A DNA stretch of 54,248 nt from Pseudomonas sp. GM50 (GTDB taxonomy: Bacteria; Pseudomonadota; Gammaproteobacteria; Pseudomonadales; Pseudomonadaceae), in the NCBI RefSeq assembly GCF_000282375.1, contig NZ_AKJK01000075.1, positions 1 through 54,248 on the forward strand, written 5' to 3'. Below are positions 24,401 through 32,097 of this stretch, piece by piece. How positions within the stretch are numbered: the stretch's first letter is position 1; each line of letters opens with the position of its first letter. The notes below the pieces were generated by a model. That model saw only the letters and a program-made list of their open reading frames with translations, made no database searches and had not been told where the DNA came from. The position numbers and the translations under genes were made by a program.

Positions 24401-26966
24401 GCGCTGGATGAAGCCCGTAGGGCAATGCCGCGACCTGCTGCACCGCTCATTTGTTGCGGCGAACCGGATCGGTGACCTGCCGTATGGTGCTTATGCGGGC
24501 AACAGCCTCACCTCCGACTCTCTCTTCGCCGGTGAGCCATTGTCCGAGGTACAAGACGAAGCCGAACGTGGCCTGGATTACGCCAGGAAAGTGCGTTTCG
24601 GGCTGGTCACCGATTTCATTGGCACACAACTGGCGCTGATCCGGATGCTCCGGGGTTCGACGCCAATATTCGGTTGTTTTGATGATGGACAGTTTGACGA
24701 GCCAGGCACCGAAGCCCACCTGTCCAGCAATCCGGACCTGGCATTGGCCGAGTGCTGGTACTGGGTTCGCAAATTACAGGCCTGCTACATGGCCGACGAC
24801 CCCAAGGCGGCCATGCAAGCCGCCGCAAAGGCACAGCAGTTGCTATGGACGTCATATTTGTTCTTCGAGGAGGCTGAGTTTTACTTCTATGACGCACTGG
24901 CTCGTGCCCGATGGTGCGACAGTGTCCCGGTGGACGAGCGTGCGCAGCACTTGATCGCCATGGCGACGGATCACCGGCAACTCCAGATCTGGGCTGAACA
25001 GTGCCCAGAGAATTTCGCGAGCCGGGCCGCGCTGGTCGACGCCGAGATCGCCCGCGTCGAAGGACGCTTGATCGAGGCCGAGTTGCTTTACGAACAAGCC
25101 GTGCACTCGGCGCAGAAGAGCGGCTTTGTCCATATCGAGGCGCTTGCCAATGAACTGGCGTCTCGCTTCTACGCGGCCCGTGGTCTTGGGAAAGTAGCCC
25201 GCGTTTACTTGCAAGACGCCCGCTACGGCTACCTGCGTTGGGGCGCTGATGGCAAGGTGCGGCAGCTTGAGGCGCGGTATCCGTTGCTGAGGACCGAAGA
25301 GCAAACGCTCGGCCCGACAACGACGATGGTCGCACCGGTCGAACACCTCGATCTGGCCACCGTGATAAAGGTCTCGCAGGCCGTGTCGGGAGAAATCGTC
25401 CTGGAAAAGCTCATCGACATGATCATGCGCACGGCCATCGAACAGGCCGGTGCCGAACGAGGTGTGTTGATTCTGTCGGACACGGGTGAGCACCGCATAG
25501 CCGCGCAAGTGACCACTGGCAGCCATTCGATGCAGTTGCGCGATGAGCCGATGACTTCGGCGCTGCTGCCGGAGTCACTGCTCTACCATGTCCTGCGCAC
25601 GGGTGAGAGTGTTTTTCTTGATGATGCCCTGACCGAGGCCCCGTTTGCCGAAGACCCCTATATACGTCGGCACCACGTCCGATCGGTTCTCTGCCTGCCG
25701 TTGATGAACCAGGCCAAACTGACCGGTGCGCTCTACCTCGAAAACAATCTGACCGCCCGAGTGTTCAGCCCATCCCGGATTGCCGTGTTGAAACTGGTGG
25801 CCTCACAGGCTGCTATTTCGCTGGAAAATGCCCGTTTGTACCGCGAGGTCGCGGAGCGCGAAGGGAAGATTAGGCGTCTGGTAGACGCCAACATCATCGG
25901 GATCCTCGTCTGGAACGCCGACGGCGACATCGTCGAGGCCAATGATGCATTTCTTCGCATGGTGGGATACGAGCGAGAGGATCTTGTCTCGGGCTGTCTG
26001 CGCTGGAGAGATCTGACAACACCGAAATTTCGTGAAGTCAGCGAGCACTTTTTGGCACAAGCGGTGCGGACCGGCTATGCCCAACCCCACGAGAAGGAAT
26101 ATTTCAGAAAGGATGGCAGCCGCTTGCCGGTGATTGTCGGTTTGGCGATGTTCGAAGCCAGCAGCAAGGAAGGGGTCGCTTTCGTGCTGGATCTGACCGA
26201 GCGCAAACAGGCGGAAGAAAAAATCCGCGAAAGCGAACGACGCTATCGCGAAGTGCAAACGGAGTTGGCCCACGCGAACCGCGTCGCGACCATGGGGCAG
26301 CTTGTTGCCTCGATTGCTCACGAAGTCAATCAACCGATTGCAGCGGCCATCCTCAATGCCAACGCCGCGCTGCGCTGGCTGAACAGCCAGCCGCCGGAGA
26401 TCGATGAGGTCCACAAAGTACTTGGCAGCCTCATCATGGATGCCAATCGGGCAGCCGATGTATTGGGTCGAATTCGTCGGCATATCCGCAAGGCACCGCC
26501 GCAAAAGGGGGCGGTGGACATCAACGCGGCGATTCGCGAGATGATCGAGTTCACCCGTGGCCAGATCATGAAGAGTGGGGCCTTGATTCGGACCCAACTC
26601 GAAGACGGTTTGCCATTTATCGAAGGCGACCGCGTTGAACTGCAACAGGTGCTGCTCAACTTGATCATGAATGCGCTCGAGGCCATGAATGGTGTGAGCG
26701 AGGGTGAACGCCAATTGCACATCAGCGCTCTGTTAAATGACGCCGGTTGTGTGCTCGTCAGTGTGAGCGATTCGGGGCCAGGGTTTGCCTCGGAAAACAC
26801 CGAGCAGATTTTCGCTTCTTTCTACACCACCAAGCCCACCGGATTGGGGATGGGGTTATCAATCTGCCGCTCGATCATCGAGGCACATGGCGGCCACTTG
26901 TGGGCAAGCTTAAACCGACCCCGCGGCGCTACCGTTCAATTCACCCTTCCTGTCGAGCATGGTTGA
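21495..26966 (+). CDS. Giant hybrid sensor: Ser/Thr protein kinase - AAA ATPase - GAF - PAS - histidine kinase
   Basis: An 1823-residue signalling protein. Residues ~1-260 are a Ser/Thr kinase-like domain with H118-K-D120 and IAGTLAYMAPEQTGR. The DFG motif reads GFG (139-141), and the metal-binding Asn after HKD is His125, so phosphotransfer may be weak or absent. Residues ~285-600 are a MalT-like/AAA ATPase with Walker A GYSGIGKS at 318-325, followed by a long helical repeat region to ~1280. GAF lies at ~1290-1450 and PAS at ~1455-1570. The HisKA phospho-acceptor is His1609 in IAHEVNQP, and the HATPase ends the protein (LLNLIMNALEAMN, DSGPGF, GLGMGLSICRSI). The fusion type is known in proteobacteria and cyanobacteria. 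Its likely partner is the FixJ-like regulator at 27838-28488. No membrane segment is seen, so it is cytosolic. Confidence 0.9.
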   Translation: MQILWNDGERTFCRELRSGVEGSRNVLVARPAAEQPLPACLGRFAHEFGLKDELDGSWAVRPLEMVRENGQVYLLLEDTGGTPLVQLLVAPMETPTFLRLAISIAQALGKLHQRGLVHKDIKPSHILVNCSDGQARLTGFGLASWLPRERQAPETIAGTLAYMAPEQTGRMNRSIDLRSDLYSFGVTLYQMLTGSLPFTASDPIEWVHCHIAKQPQPPSVRVETVPDVLSRIVMKLLAKTAEERYQTAASVEHDLRQCLADWESLRHINAFALGEQGTSDRLMIPEKLYGREHEVSTLIAAFDRIIASSAPELMLVTGYSGIGKSSVVNELHKALVPPRGLFAAGKFDQYRRDIPYSTLVQAFQSLVRTLLGKNDTELAQWRDALQNALDANAGLMTDLIPELKLIIGEPPPVQTLEPQQAQRRFLLVFRRFIGVFARAEHPLALFLDDLQWIDAATLDLLEDLLTSSDVRHLMLVGAYRSNEVSGAHPLTGKLQAIRSAGGRVDEITLAPLAKGHIEQLIADALHDELAHIEPLAQLVLDKTAGNPFFVIQFLQTLADEQLLTFDHQTRQWCWSPDRIHAKGYTDNIVDLMVGKLTRLPAETQLALQQLACLGNVAGTTALSTVLGIPQAQIRTVLWEAIRQELVQRLEGAYGFVHDRIHEAAYSLIPKGARAEAHLRIGRLLAAQTSLQGREEAIFDIVGQLNSGAVLLTDQAEREQLAELNLIAGQRAKASTAYASALNYLTTGAQLLDDNCWTRLHGLIFALELNRAECELLTGQLSVADKRLAALSDRATTTIERANVVCLQMDVYLLMDRSDGAVAVCLAYLRHVGIEWSAHPSDDEVRQEYDHIWSLLGDRQIEELIDLPLMEDAGSLMTVSALSKLFPPALQTDANLTDLLICKAISLSLEGGNCDASCVHYANAFRVAGRRFGDYQAGFRFGQLGCELVEQRGLKRFEASTYLCFSNFAVRWMKPVGQCRDLLHRSFVAANRIGDLPYGAYAGNSLTSDSLFAGEPLSEVQDEAERGLDYARKVRFGLVTDFIGTQLALIRMLRGSTPIFGCFDDGQFDEPGTEAHLSSNPDLALAECWYWVRKLQACYMADDPKAAMQAAAKAQQLLWTSYLFFEEAEFYFYDALARARWCDSVPVDERAQHLIAMATDHRQLQIWAEQCPENFASRAALVDAEIARVEGRLIEAELLYEQAVHSAQKSGFVHIEALANELASRFYAARGLGKVARVYLQDARYGYLRWGADGKVRQLEARYPLLRTEEQTLGPTTTMVAPVEHLDLATVIKVSQAVSGEIVLEKLIDMIMRTAIEQAGAERGVLILSDTGEHRIAAQVTTGSHSMQLRDEPMTSALLPESLLYHVLRTGESVFLDDALTEAPFAEDPYIRRHHVRSVLCLPLMNQAKLTGALYLENNLTARVFSPSRIAVLKLVASQAAISLENARLYREVAEREGKIRRLVDANIIGILVWNADGDIVEANDAFLRMVGYEREDLVSGCLRWRDLTTPKFREVSEHFLAQAVRTGYAQPHEKEYFRKDGSRLPVIVGLAMFEASSKEGVAFVLDLTERKQAEEKIRESERRYREVQTELAHANRVATMGQLVASIAHEVNQPIAAAILNANAALRWLNSQPPEIDEVHKVLGSLIMDANRAADVLGRIRRHIRKAPPQKGAVDINAAIREMIEFTRGQIMKSGALIRTQLEDGLPFIEGDRVELQQVLLNLIMNALEAMNGVSEGERQLHISALLNDAGCVLVSVSDSGPGFASENTEQIFASFYTTKPTGLGMGLSICRSIIEAHGGHLWASLNRPRGATVQFTLPVEHG

Positions 26967-27122
26967 ATCGACTGCACTCTGGTCGCCTGCAACCAGGTGT
27001 TCTGTTTAATACTTAGGTTTAGCGGAGGTATATTAATGGTCACTTAAATTAATCCTGTGTACAAATGAAGCTTCGCAGCCCTGGCGATATATTACATATC
27101 AAGGGTCTGTGGAGAATGTGTC

Positions 27123-27731
27123 GTGAATACTCTGGCTATTAAGTTGATAAATGGGGTTTCATCGCTTCGAACGGCAATTATTTTATGCCTGGCGATAATA
27201 GCAATGGACTTTGCCGGGTATATGAAGGTGCTGATGTTTGAAAGTTGTCTGTTTGTCGAGCGCTGCAATAGCAGTAAGTCGTCAAGAAAATCCTCCATGT
27301 TTGCATTGGCGTTAGTGCCTGTCGAAAAGGATGCAGGTGATTTGCCAATCGGTTCGCACTTGATTAGCCCGCGCAAATTTTATGCGCATCATGGCATATA
27401 CCTTGGGCGTGGAGACGTAGCTCATTACTCTGGATTTAGCAGTTCACTCAAGCCAGGTCCCATCGAAGTGACTGACCTTGAAAGCTTCGCAAACGGCAAG
27501 CCAGTCTGGTTGATACGGGAATCGTGTGAATATTCAAGCGATGAAATTGTCCGTCGTGCGCGTTCTAGAATGGGTGAAAGTCAATACAGGATTCTGTCCA
27601 ATAACTGCGAGCATTTTTGCAACTGGTGCATTAGTGGGGAAAGTTGTAGTGTCCAGGTCAGGGCGTTTCTCCATTGCCCACGTTATCTGCTTTCTTTTAT
27701 TTCAGCGTTGGAAGTGTATTTTATTGCATGA
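27123..27731 (+). CDS. LRAT-domain (NlpC/P60-like) protein
   Basis: A 202-residue protein with a lecithin:retinol acyltransferase-like core at residues ~65-175. The catalytic set is visible: His89 in AHHGIYLG, His101 in VAHYSG and Cys152 in NCEHF. The spacing fits the circularly permuted papain-like LRAT family, whose bacterial members are largely uncharacterised acyltransferases or hydrolases. A hydrophobic N-terminal stretch (AIILCLAIIAMDFAGY) and a hydrophobic tail suggest membrane association. The GTG start at 27123 has GGAG 8 bases upstream. Codon use and AT content differ from the large kinase gene before it, and it splits the kinase from its presumed regulator. Confidence 0.7.
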   Translation: MNTLAIKLINGVSSLRTAIILCLAIIAMDFAGYMKVLMFESCLFVERCNSSKSSRKSSMFALALVPVEKDAGDLPIGSHLISPRKFYAHHGIYLGRGDVAHYSGFSSSLKPGPIEVTDLESFANGKPVWLIRESCEYSSDEIVRRARSRMGESQYRILSNNCEHFCNWCISGESCSVQVRAFLHCPRYLLSFISALEVYFIA

Positions 27732-27777
27732 TTTTTCCAGTGTTTTCGGGTGGTTATAACCATGTTTGTGCGCGCGC

Positions 27778-27806
27778 TTACGCAACGTAAAGTGTTGTGC
27801 TAGAAT
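27778..27806 (+). promoter_or_regulatory. Candidate promoter with overlapping palindrome, FixJ-like gene
   Basis: An extended -10 (TGCTAGAAT, hexamer at 27801-27806) lies 17 bases after TTACGC at 27778-27783. The weak -35 is part of the palindrome TTACG-CAA-CGTAA (27778-27790), which could be a regulator site. The ATG is at 27838. Confidence 0.45.
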
Positions 27807-27837
27807 TTTTCCCTCAACCAATCAAAGAGGGCTGTGC

Positions 27838-28488
27838 ATGAACGGAAATCCACCATCCAATGAGCAAGGCAGTAAAGGTTCTATGGTGTTCGTGGTGGAT
27901 GACGACGCTTCCATGCGCAATGCATTAAGCAATCTTTTACGCTCTGCCGGTATACAAGTCGAGACGTTCGCATCCACTGCGGAGTTTCTTCAACAGCCAA
28001 AAACAGAGGGTGCAAGCTGTTTGATCCTTGATGTACGACTTCAAGGTAACAGTGGTCTTGAGTTCCAAAGCCAGTTAGCTAAGTCCAATGCCAGTATTCC
28101 GATTATTTTCATCACCGGGCATGGGGACATCGAAATGTCTGTCAAGGCGATGAAAGCCGGCGCGGTGGATTTTTTGGCAAAACCGTTCCGTGAACAGGAC
28201 CTTCTGGATGCGGTGTCTGCCGCACTGCAGGCAGATGTCAAACGCCGGCAATTTGAGCAGCAGTTTTCAGATCTGCATGCCCACTATCAGACGCTGACAG
28301 CTCGTGAAAAAGAGGTGATGGCCCTCGCAGTCAAAGGTCTGATGAATAAACAGATTGCAGGGCAGATGAATCTGAGCGAGATCACCGTGAAAATTCACCG
28401 CGGACATGCAATGAAAAAAATGCACGCAAAGTCGTTTGCTGATTTGGTTCGAATGGCAGAGTCATTAGGAGAGCGTCTTGATCGTTGA
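27838..28488 (+). CDS. FixJ/NarL-family response regulator
   Basis: A 216-residue two-component regulator. The receiver domain spans about residues 15-130 with the acidic pocket VVDDDAS, phospho-acceptor Asp65 in LILDVRLQG, and lysine in FLAKPFRE. A LuxR-type helix-turn-helix follows at about 148-205 (LTAREKEVMALAVKG, NKQIAGQMNLSEITVKIHRG). The start at 27838 is chosen because AGAGGG precedes it. It follows the giant histidine kinase, interrupted by the LRAT-like gene, and kinases of that type are commonly paired with FixJ-like regulators. Targets are unknown. Confidence 0.92.
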   Translation: MNGNPPSNEQGSKGSMVFVVDDDASMRNALSNLLRSAGIQVETFASTAEFLQQPKTEGASCLILDVRLQGNSGLEFQSQLAKSNASIPIIFITGHGDIEMSVKAMKAGAVDFLAKPFREQDLLDAVSAALQADVKRRQFEQQFSDLHAHYQTLTAREKEVMALAVKGLMNKQIAGQMNLSEITVKIHRGHAMKKMHAKSFADLVRMAESLGERLDR

Positions 28489-28586
28489 TCAGAACCAGCC
28501 GCGTTAAGCCGCGACGCAATCTATGTAGCGGCTGAAATTGCTTAACTGAATGTATCAGGGTAACGACCTCCATTCGTCCTCAGAGA

Positions 28587-29639
28587 TCAACGCAGGTGAA
28601 ATGCCGGCCCTGGCACCACTTCGCTGAGCTGCAGGCTGCGATTTTCCCCCCGCCAATGGTTGCCGGCGTCGCGTTTGAAGACGTCGCAGAGGAAGCTGCT
28701 CATGTTTTCTCGGTTGTCCGACTGGACCACGCCGAAGAGCGGGTCGAAGAAGTGCAGGCGGTTCTGGCTGTCCTGGTGCAGGGCCATGGCGTGGCTTTCG
28801 CTCAATAGCAGGAAGGTCTGGTTCGTACCGGGTTTCAATACCGATTTCAGTTCGTGATCGATGGCATCCATCCTCATTCCATAGTGGGCAGGACGTACAC
28901 CATCTGGAGCTTTGCCCAGCGTCATACCCAGCTTTGGCAGCGTGTCCAGGAGCATGGGGCCGGCGTTCCGGATCTTGTCTCTGTAGGGCTGCTGTTCAAT
29001 GTGCTGGAAGCCCAGCACGCGAGGCAGCAATGCGTCTTCGCGGTAATTCGCCAACTTGTCGAAGAAAACCTCGTCCGATTGACCCTTGGCGCGACTCTGG
29101 CACCAGTTGACAGACAGGCCGAAGCAGCCGTGCCCGCCGCCTCCCGCCCGACTGTAGTCGGCGGCGAACTCGCTGTCGTCGACGGTCTTTTCGAAAAGAA
29201 ACTTGCTCTGGTGGAACGGGGAGGCAAGGTGGCAGCCGTGCTCCTCGGCGATCTGCCGTTTGGCCTCGATGTTCGCCGTTCCCCCCATGCTGTTATCCGC
29301 CATTTCCTTGGTTTTGGTCTTGATGTAGTGCGTGGCGCCGTCACGTAGCGAGGCGAGAGACGTCATCAAGTCCGGCAGCAGGGTGCGCAACGAGCGATGC
29401 TGCGCGTCCGCTTCTTCATGGCTGGGTAGATCGGCGGCGTCAACCGACGAGAACGAGGAATGTGCGTCGAAAAACACATCCTCACCGCCACCCAGCGGGA
29501 CCAGGGCGCCCGCCGTGTGAGGGTGGAAATGGGCGAATGCCTCGGGCGACCCCGGTTGGACCCCGGCTGACGATGAGGTTTGGCCCTGTTCCGCCGCAAC
29601 GGTGATACCTGCCGAGTCTCCCAAGTGGTGAATCTGCAT
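28587..29639 (-). CDS. Type III secreted effector, YopT/AvrPphB-type (C58) cysteine protease
   Basis: A 350-residue probable type III effector. The catalytic triad of peptidase family C58 is visible: Cys172 in HGCFGLSVNW, His283 in SESHAMAL and Asp299 in FFDPLFG. The His-to-Asp spacing of 16 matches YopT. The N-terminal ~50 residues are rich in Ser, Gly, Ala and Gln with no hydrophobic signal, as expected for T3SS secretion. GAGGA lies 8 bases before the ATG. It follows a CesT-type chaperone gene by 9 bases, and both lie behind an hrp box. Family members cleave host proteins such as Rho GTPases or receptor-like kinases; the target here is unknown. No secretion apparatus gene is in the window. 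Confidence 0.82.
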   Translation of the reverse strand: MQIHHLGDSAGITVAAEQGQTSSSAGVQPGSPEAFAHFHPHTAGALVPLGGGEDVFFDAHSSFSSVDAADLPSHEEADAQHRSLRTLLPDLMTSLASLRDGATHYIKTKTKEMADNSMGGTANIEAKRQIAEEHGCHLASPFHQSKFLFEKTVDDSEFAADYSRAGGGGHGCFGLSVNWCQSRAKGQSDEVFFDKLANYREDALLPRVLGFQHIEQQPYRDKIRNAGPMLLDTLPKLGMTLGKAPDGVRPAHYGMRMDAIDHELKSVLKPGTNQTFLLLSESHAMALHQDSQNRLHFFDPLFGVVQSDNRENMSSFLCDVFKRDAGNHWRGENRSLQLSEVVPGPAFHLR

Positions 29640-29648
29640 GCCGTGTCC

Positions 29649-30140
29649 TCATTCCATCCTGAATAGTCGGGCGCTCAAATGCAGCGCCGGTGAACGCAGA
29701 GGCCCTTTTTGCGCGCGTCGATTGGTTGTTTTCTGACGTCGATAGCTTTCGATGTAGCGCTTCAGCGAACCGCCCAAGGAGCCCATCTGCGTCATGATGC
29801 GGTCCAGGCCGGGCTCGTCCAGATCGTTCATTGAATGCAGGCTGCGTAGCATGAGTTGCCTGGAGCCTGGGTTGTAACCGAGGGAGCCGCCGTGGGTTCG
29901 GGTCGGTTCGAGGTTCAGCGCCATGGCCAGGGCCAGAATGTCGTTGTCCTGGGGCATCGTCAGTTCGGTGATCAGGACGAAGATAAACAGCGTTGTGTCC
30001 TGTTCGGGCAGCCAGAGCAGGCACTCCTCGCCGTCGACGGTGCGTACGGCATGACGCTCACGCTGACCTTCCGGCGTGTCCACGATACCCCGCGTGCGCA
30101 GCCACTGACGCAGTTGCTCTTTCGCCTCGATTGGCCGCAT
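29649..30140 (-). CDS. CesT-family type III secretion chaperone
   Basis: A 163-residue small protein with features of class I T3SS chaperones. It has the N-terminal helix MRPIEAKEQLRQWLRTRG, a central beta-sheet region (CLLWLPEQDTTLFIFVLITEL) and the helix-strand pattern DILALAMALNLEPTRTHGGSLGYNPGSRQ common to Shc/CesT proteins. The C-terminal tail (from ~residue 130) is basic, which is less typical of these usually acidic proteins. The start at 30140 has GGGAG about 8 bases upstream. It is the first gene after the hrp box and sits immediately before its presumed client effector. Confidence 0.8.
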   Translation of the reverse strand: MRPIEAKEQLRQWLRTRGIVDTPEGQRERHAVRTVDGEECLLWLPEQDTTLFIFVLITELTMPQDNDILALAMALNLEPTRTHGGSLGYNPGSRQLMLRSLHSMNDLDEPGLDRIMTQMGSLGGSLKRYIESYRRQKTTNRRAQKGPLRSPALHLSARLFRME

Positions 30141-30177
30141 GAACACTCCCTGGGTTTTGTTTTCGACGGTTCCTCTA

Positions 30178-30205
30178 TCTGTGGCACCGGGCGTGAAACG
30201 GTTCC
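30178..30205 (-). promoter_or_regulatory. hrp box (HrpL-dependent ECF σ promoter)
   Basis: On the minus strand the sequence reads GGAACC, then 15 bases, then CCACAGA, an exact match to the HrpL consensus GGAACC-N15/16-CCACNNA. It ends 38 bases upstream of the chaperone start codon. It directs transcription of the chaperone-effector pair. Confidence 0.9.
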
Positions 30206-30338
30206 ATTGGTCGTGAGCATTCCTCACCAACGTTCAGGTGTCGATTGCATTGATCATGGTGGGCTCCTGCTATGGTTTATGTCGCTGGATTCATCTAGTG
30301 ATGCAACTTGATGACCACCCCGAGGAGTGACAACCATC

Positions 30339-30737
30339 ATGAAGAAGATCGACACAAAGGCAGGCGAGGAGGGAGGTTCTGCCTCTGAGCTGATAGAGGC
30401 AAAAATCCAGGCGCTGAGTGACTGGCGGGGCGAGACGCTCGCTCGGGTTCGGGCCCTTATCAAGCAGGCCGATCCCGACGTGGTCGAGGAGTTGAAGTGG
30501 CGAGGGGTTCCGGTGTGGTCGCACGCCGGCATCATCTGCACCGGCGAGACGTACAAGAATGCCGTGAAGATGACCTTCGCCAAAGGTGCCTCGCTGGAGG
30601 ACCCTTCCGGTCTGTTCAACGCCAGCCTCGACGGCAACACCCGGCGTGCCATCGATATCCATGAGGGCGAAAGGATTAATGAAGACGCGTTGAAGACGCT
30701 GATTCGCGCCGCGGTGGCGCTCAATACATCGACGTAA
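30339..30737 (+). CDS. DUF1801 / YdhG-like protein
   Basis: A 132-residue protein of the DUF1801 group. Recognisable features are the helical start LIEAKIQALSDWRGETLARVR, the segment PDVVEELKWRGVPVWSHAG and the following short strands ICTGETYKNAVKMTF, ending with FNASLDGNTRRAIDI. The fold is a small SufE/frataxin-like alpha-beta domain; no reaction is known. GAGGAG lies 11 bases before the ATG at 30339. It is divergent from the hrp operon; the intergenic region of about 130 bases holds the hrp box on the other strand. Confidence 0.75.
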   Translation: MKKIDTKAGEEGGSASELIEAKIQALSDWRGETLARVRALIKQADPDVVEELKWRGVPVWSHAGIICTGETYKNAVKMTFAKGASLEDPSGLFNASLDGNTRRAIDIHEGERINEDALKTLIRAAVALNTST

Positions 30738-30800
30738 ACAAGCCCGTCGGTGAGGCCGGTTTCGATCAGTGGCAGCAAGCGTTCAATTGACGATTATTTG

Positions 30801-30834
30801 GTTGTGCTATACAACTAAACGAACATTTCGTTCG
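30801..30834. promoter_or_regulatory. Two tandem operator-like palindromes upstream of the MarR-GNAT gene
   Basis: GTTGT-GCTAT-ACAAC (30801-30815) and CGAAC-ATTTC-GTTCG (30820-30834) are perfect 5-5-5 inverted repeats four bases apart, ending beside the ribosome binding site. They are positioned for autoregulation by the MarR-type protein encoded just downstream. Confidence 0.6.
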
Positions 30835-30845
30835 AGGTGCTTGCC

Positions 30846-31811
30846 GTGACCCATTACCCATCAGGTCTGATTAACCAAGTCCGTTCGGCCTCACGTCTCA
30901 TGGTGCGAGAGTTGGGATTCATGCAAGCCACCCTGGCCGCGACGGACTATCCGCCTTCGTCGGTTCACACGATCGTGGAGATTGGGGAGCGGGATTCGCT
31001 GACGGCAGGGGAGCTTGTGGAGCTTCTCGGCCTGGAGAAATCCAGCGTCAGCCGTATGGTGCGCAAACTCATCGAGGCCGGCGAGATCGAAGAAATTCCA
31101 CACGAAGATGACGCGCGCTCCAAGAAGCTGCGACTCACGGCGCAGGGCAAGAAGACCCTGCGAGCCATTGATTCGTTCGCCAGGGAACAGGTCAGCGCCG
31201 CCATGACTCACTTGACCAATGAGCAGCAGCGGGTGGTGGGTGAGGGCATCGCCAACTATGCCGTTGCTCTGCAAACTCATCGACTCGGTACAGAGCCGCA
31301 GCCCCCGGCGCAGCTGGACATTGCGCGGGGCTACCGACCCGGAATAATCGGTCGAATTGTGCAAATGCATGCTGATTACTACGCAAGGCATGCGAACTTC
31401 GGCCAGCCGTTCGAAAGTCTGGTTGCGTCAGACATGGCGGAGTTGATGGGGCGTTTGCACAATCCGCGCAACGAGGTTTGGGTGGCTCTGGACGGTCAGC
31501 GAATTGTCGGCTCCATCGCTATAGACGGTGAAGGAGAGGGCGGCGAAGCGATCCTGCGCTGTTTCATTCTTGATGACTCGGCGCGAGGCAAGGGCGCAGG
31601 TAAACGCTTGTTGGCTGAAGCGATGAAGTTCTGCGATGAATGGGGCTTTTGTGCAACACGGCTCTGGACGTTCAAGGGGCTTGATGCTGCTCGTAAGCTG
31701 TATGAAGACGTTGGTTTCACGTTAGAGCAGGAGCAAGAGGGGCAGCAATGGGGTGAACGGGTCACCGAGCAATGTTTTGTGCGGCCTGGCCCGACCGCTG
31801 TGCGAACTTGA
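30846..31811 (+). CDS. MarR-GNAT fusion: HTH regulator with N-acetyltransferase domain
   Basis: A 321-residue fusion of a MarR-type winged helix domain and a GNAT acetyltransferase. Residues ~1-150 contain LTAGELVELLGLEKSSVSRMVRKLIEAGEIEE and the wing region DDARSKKLRLTAQGKKTL. Residues ~165-315 form the acetyltransferase, with the acetyl-CoA motif DDSARGKGAGKRLLAEAM near 245-262. The GTG start at 30846 has GAGG 8 bases upstream. Such fusions are known in proteobacteria; the acetylated substrate and the DNA target are usually undefined. Two palindromes immediately upstream are probable autoregulatory sites. Confidence 0.88.
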   Translation: MTHYPSGLINQVRSASRLMVRELGFMQATLAATDYPPSSVHTIVEIGERDSLTAGELVELLGLEKSSVSRMVRKLIEAGEIEEIPHEDDARSKKLRLTAQGKKTLRAIDSFAREQVSAAMTHLTNEQQRVVGEGIANYAVALQTHRLGTEPQPPAQLDIARGYRPGIIGRIVQMHADYYARHANFGQPFESLVASDMAELMGRLHNPRNEVWVALDGQRIVGSIAIDGEGEGGEAILRCFILDDSARGKGAGKRLLAEAMKFCDEWGFCATRLWTFKGLDAARKLYEDVGFTLEQEQEGQQWGERVTEQCFVRPGPTAVRT

Positions 31812-32097
31812 GCAGGATAAAAAAACGGCACTGTTTAGATCGATTATTTCTTTCGGTTATTTATATAGCGCTCAGTCGAATATCCATAACCGATAAAACC
31901 ACGTCTTCGGTTTGATTTTGTATGCGATGAAATCCATAGGGGCGCTATAGCAGACGGCTGCGTCCCGGCCGCGCCACTAAAGCGGTTTCAACATCAAAAC
32001 CTGCTGCTCGGCCATCATCTTGTGGTCCCTTCGCCAGTCCTTAGAATCCGCCTCCATCAGCTTCGTCCAACTATCGAATCGCTTAGGGAGTTACACC
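31812..32097. promoter_or_regulatory. Intergenic region with candidate promoter for the Met-rich gene
   Basis: A 286-base gap. The left half is AT-rich. TTGTGG at 32020-32025 and TAGAAT at 32042-32047 are 16 bases apart and could be the -35 and -10 of the Met-rich gene, leaving a leader of about 45 bases. Confidence 0.4.

Noticed and set aside
30168..30173. A second GGAACC on the minus strand near the hrp box
   Set aside because: No CCAC follows at the required distance; only the copy at 30200-30205 is followed by CCACAGA after 15 bases.
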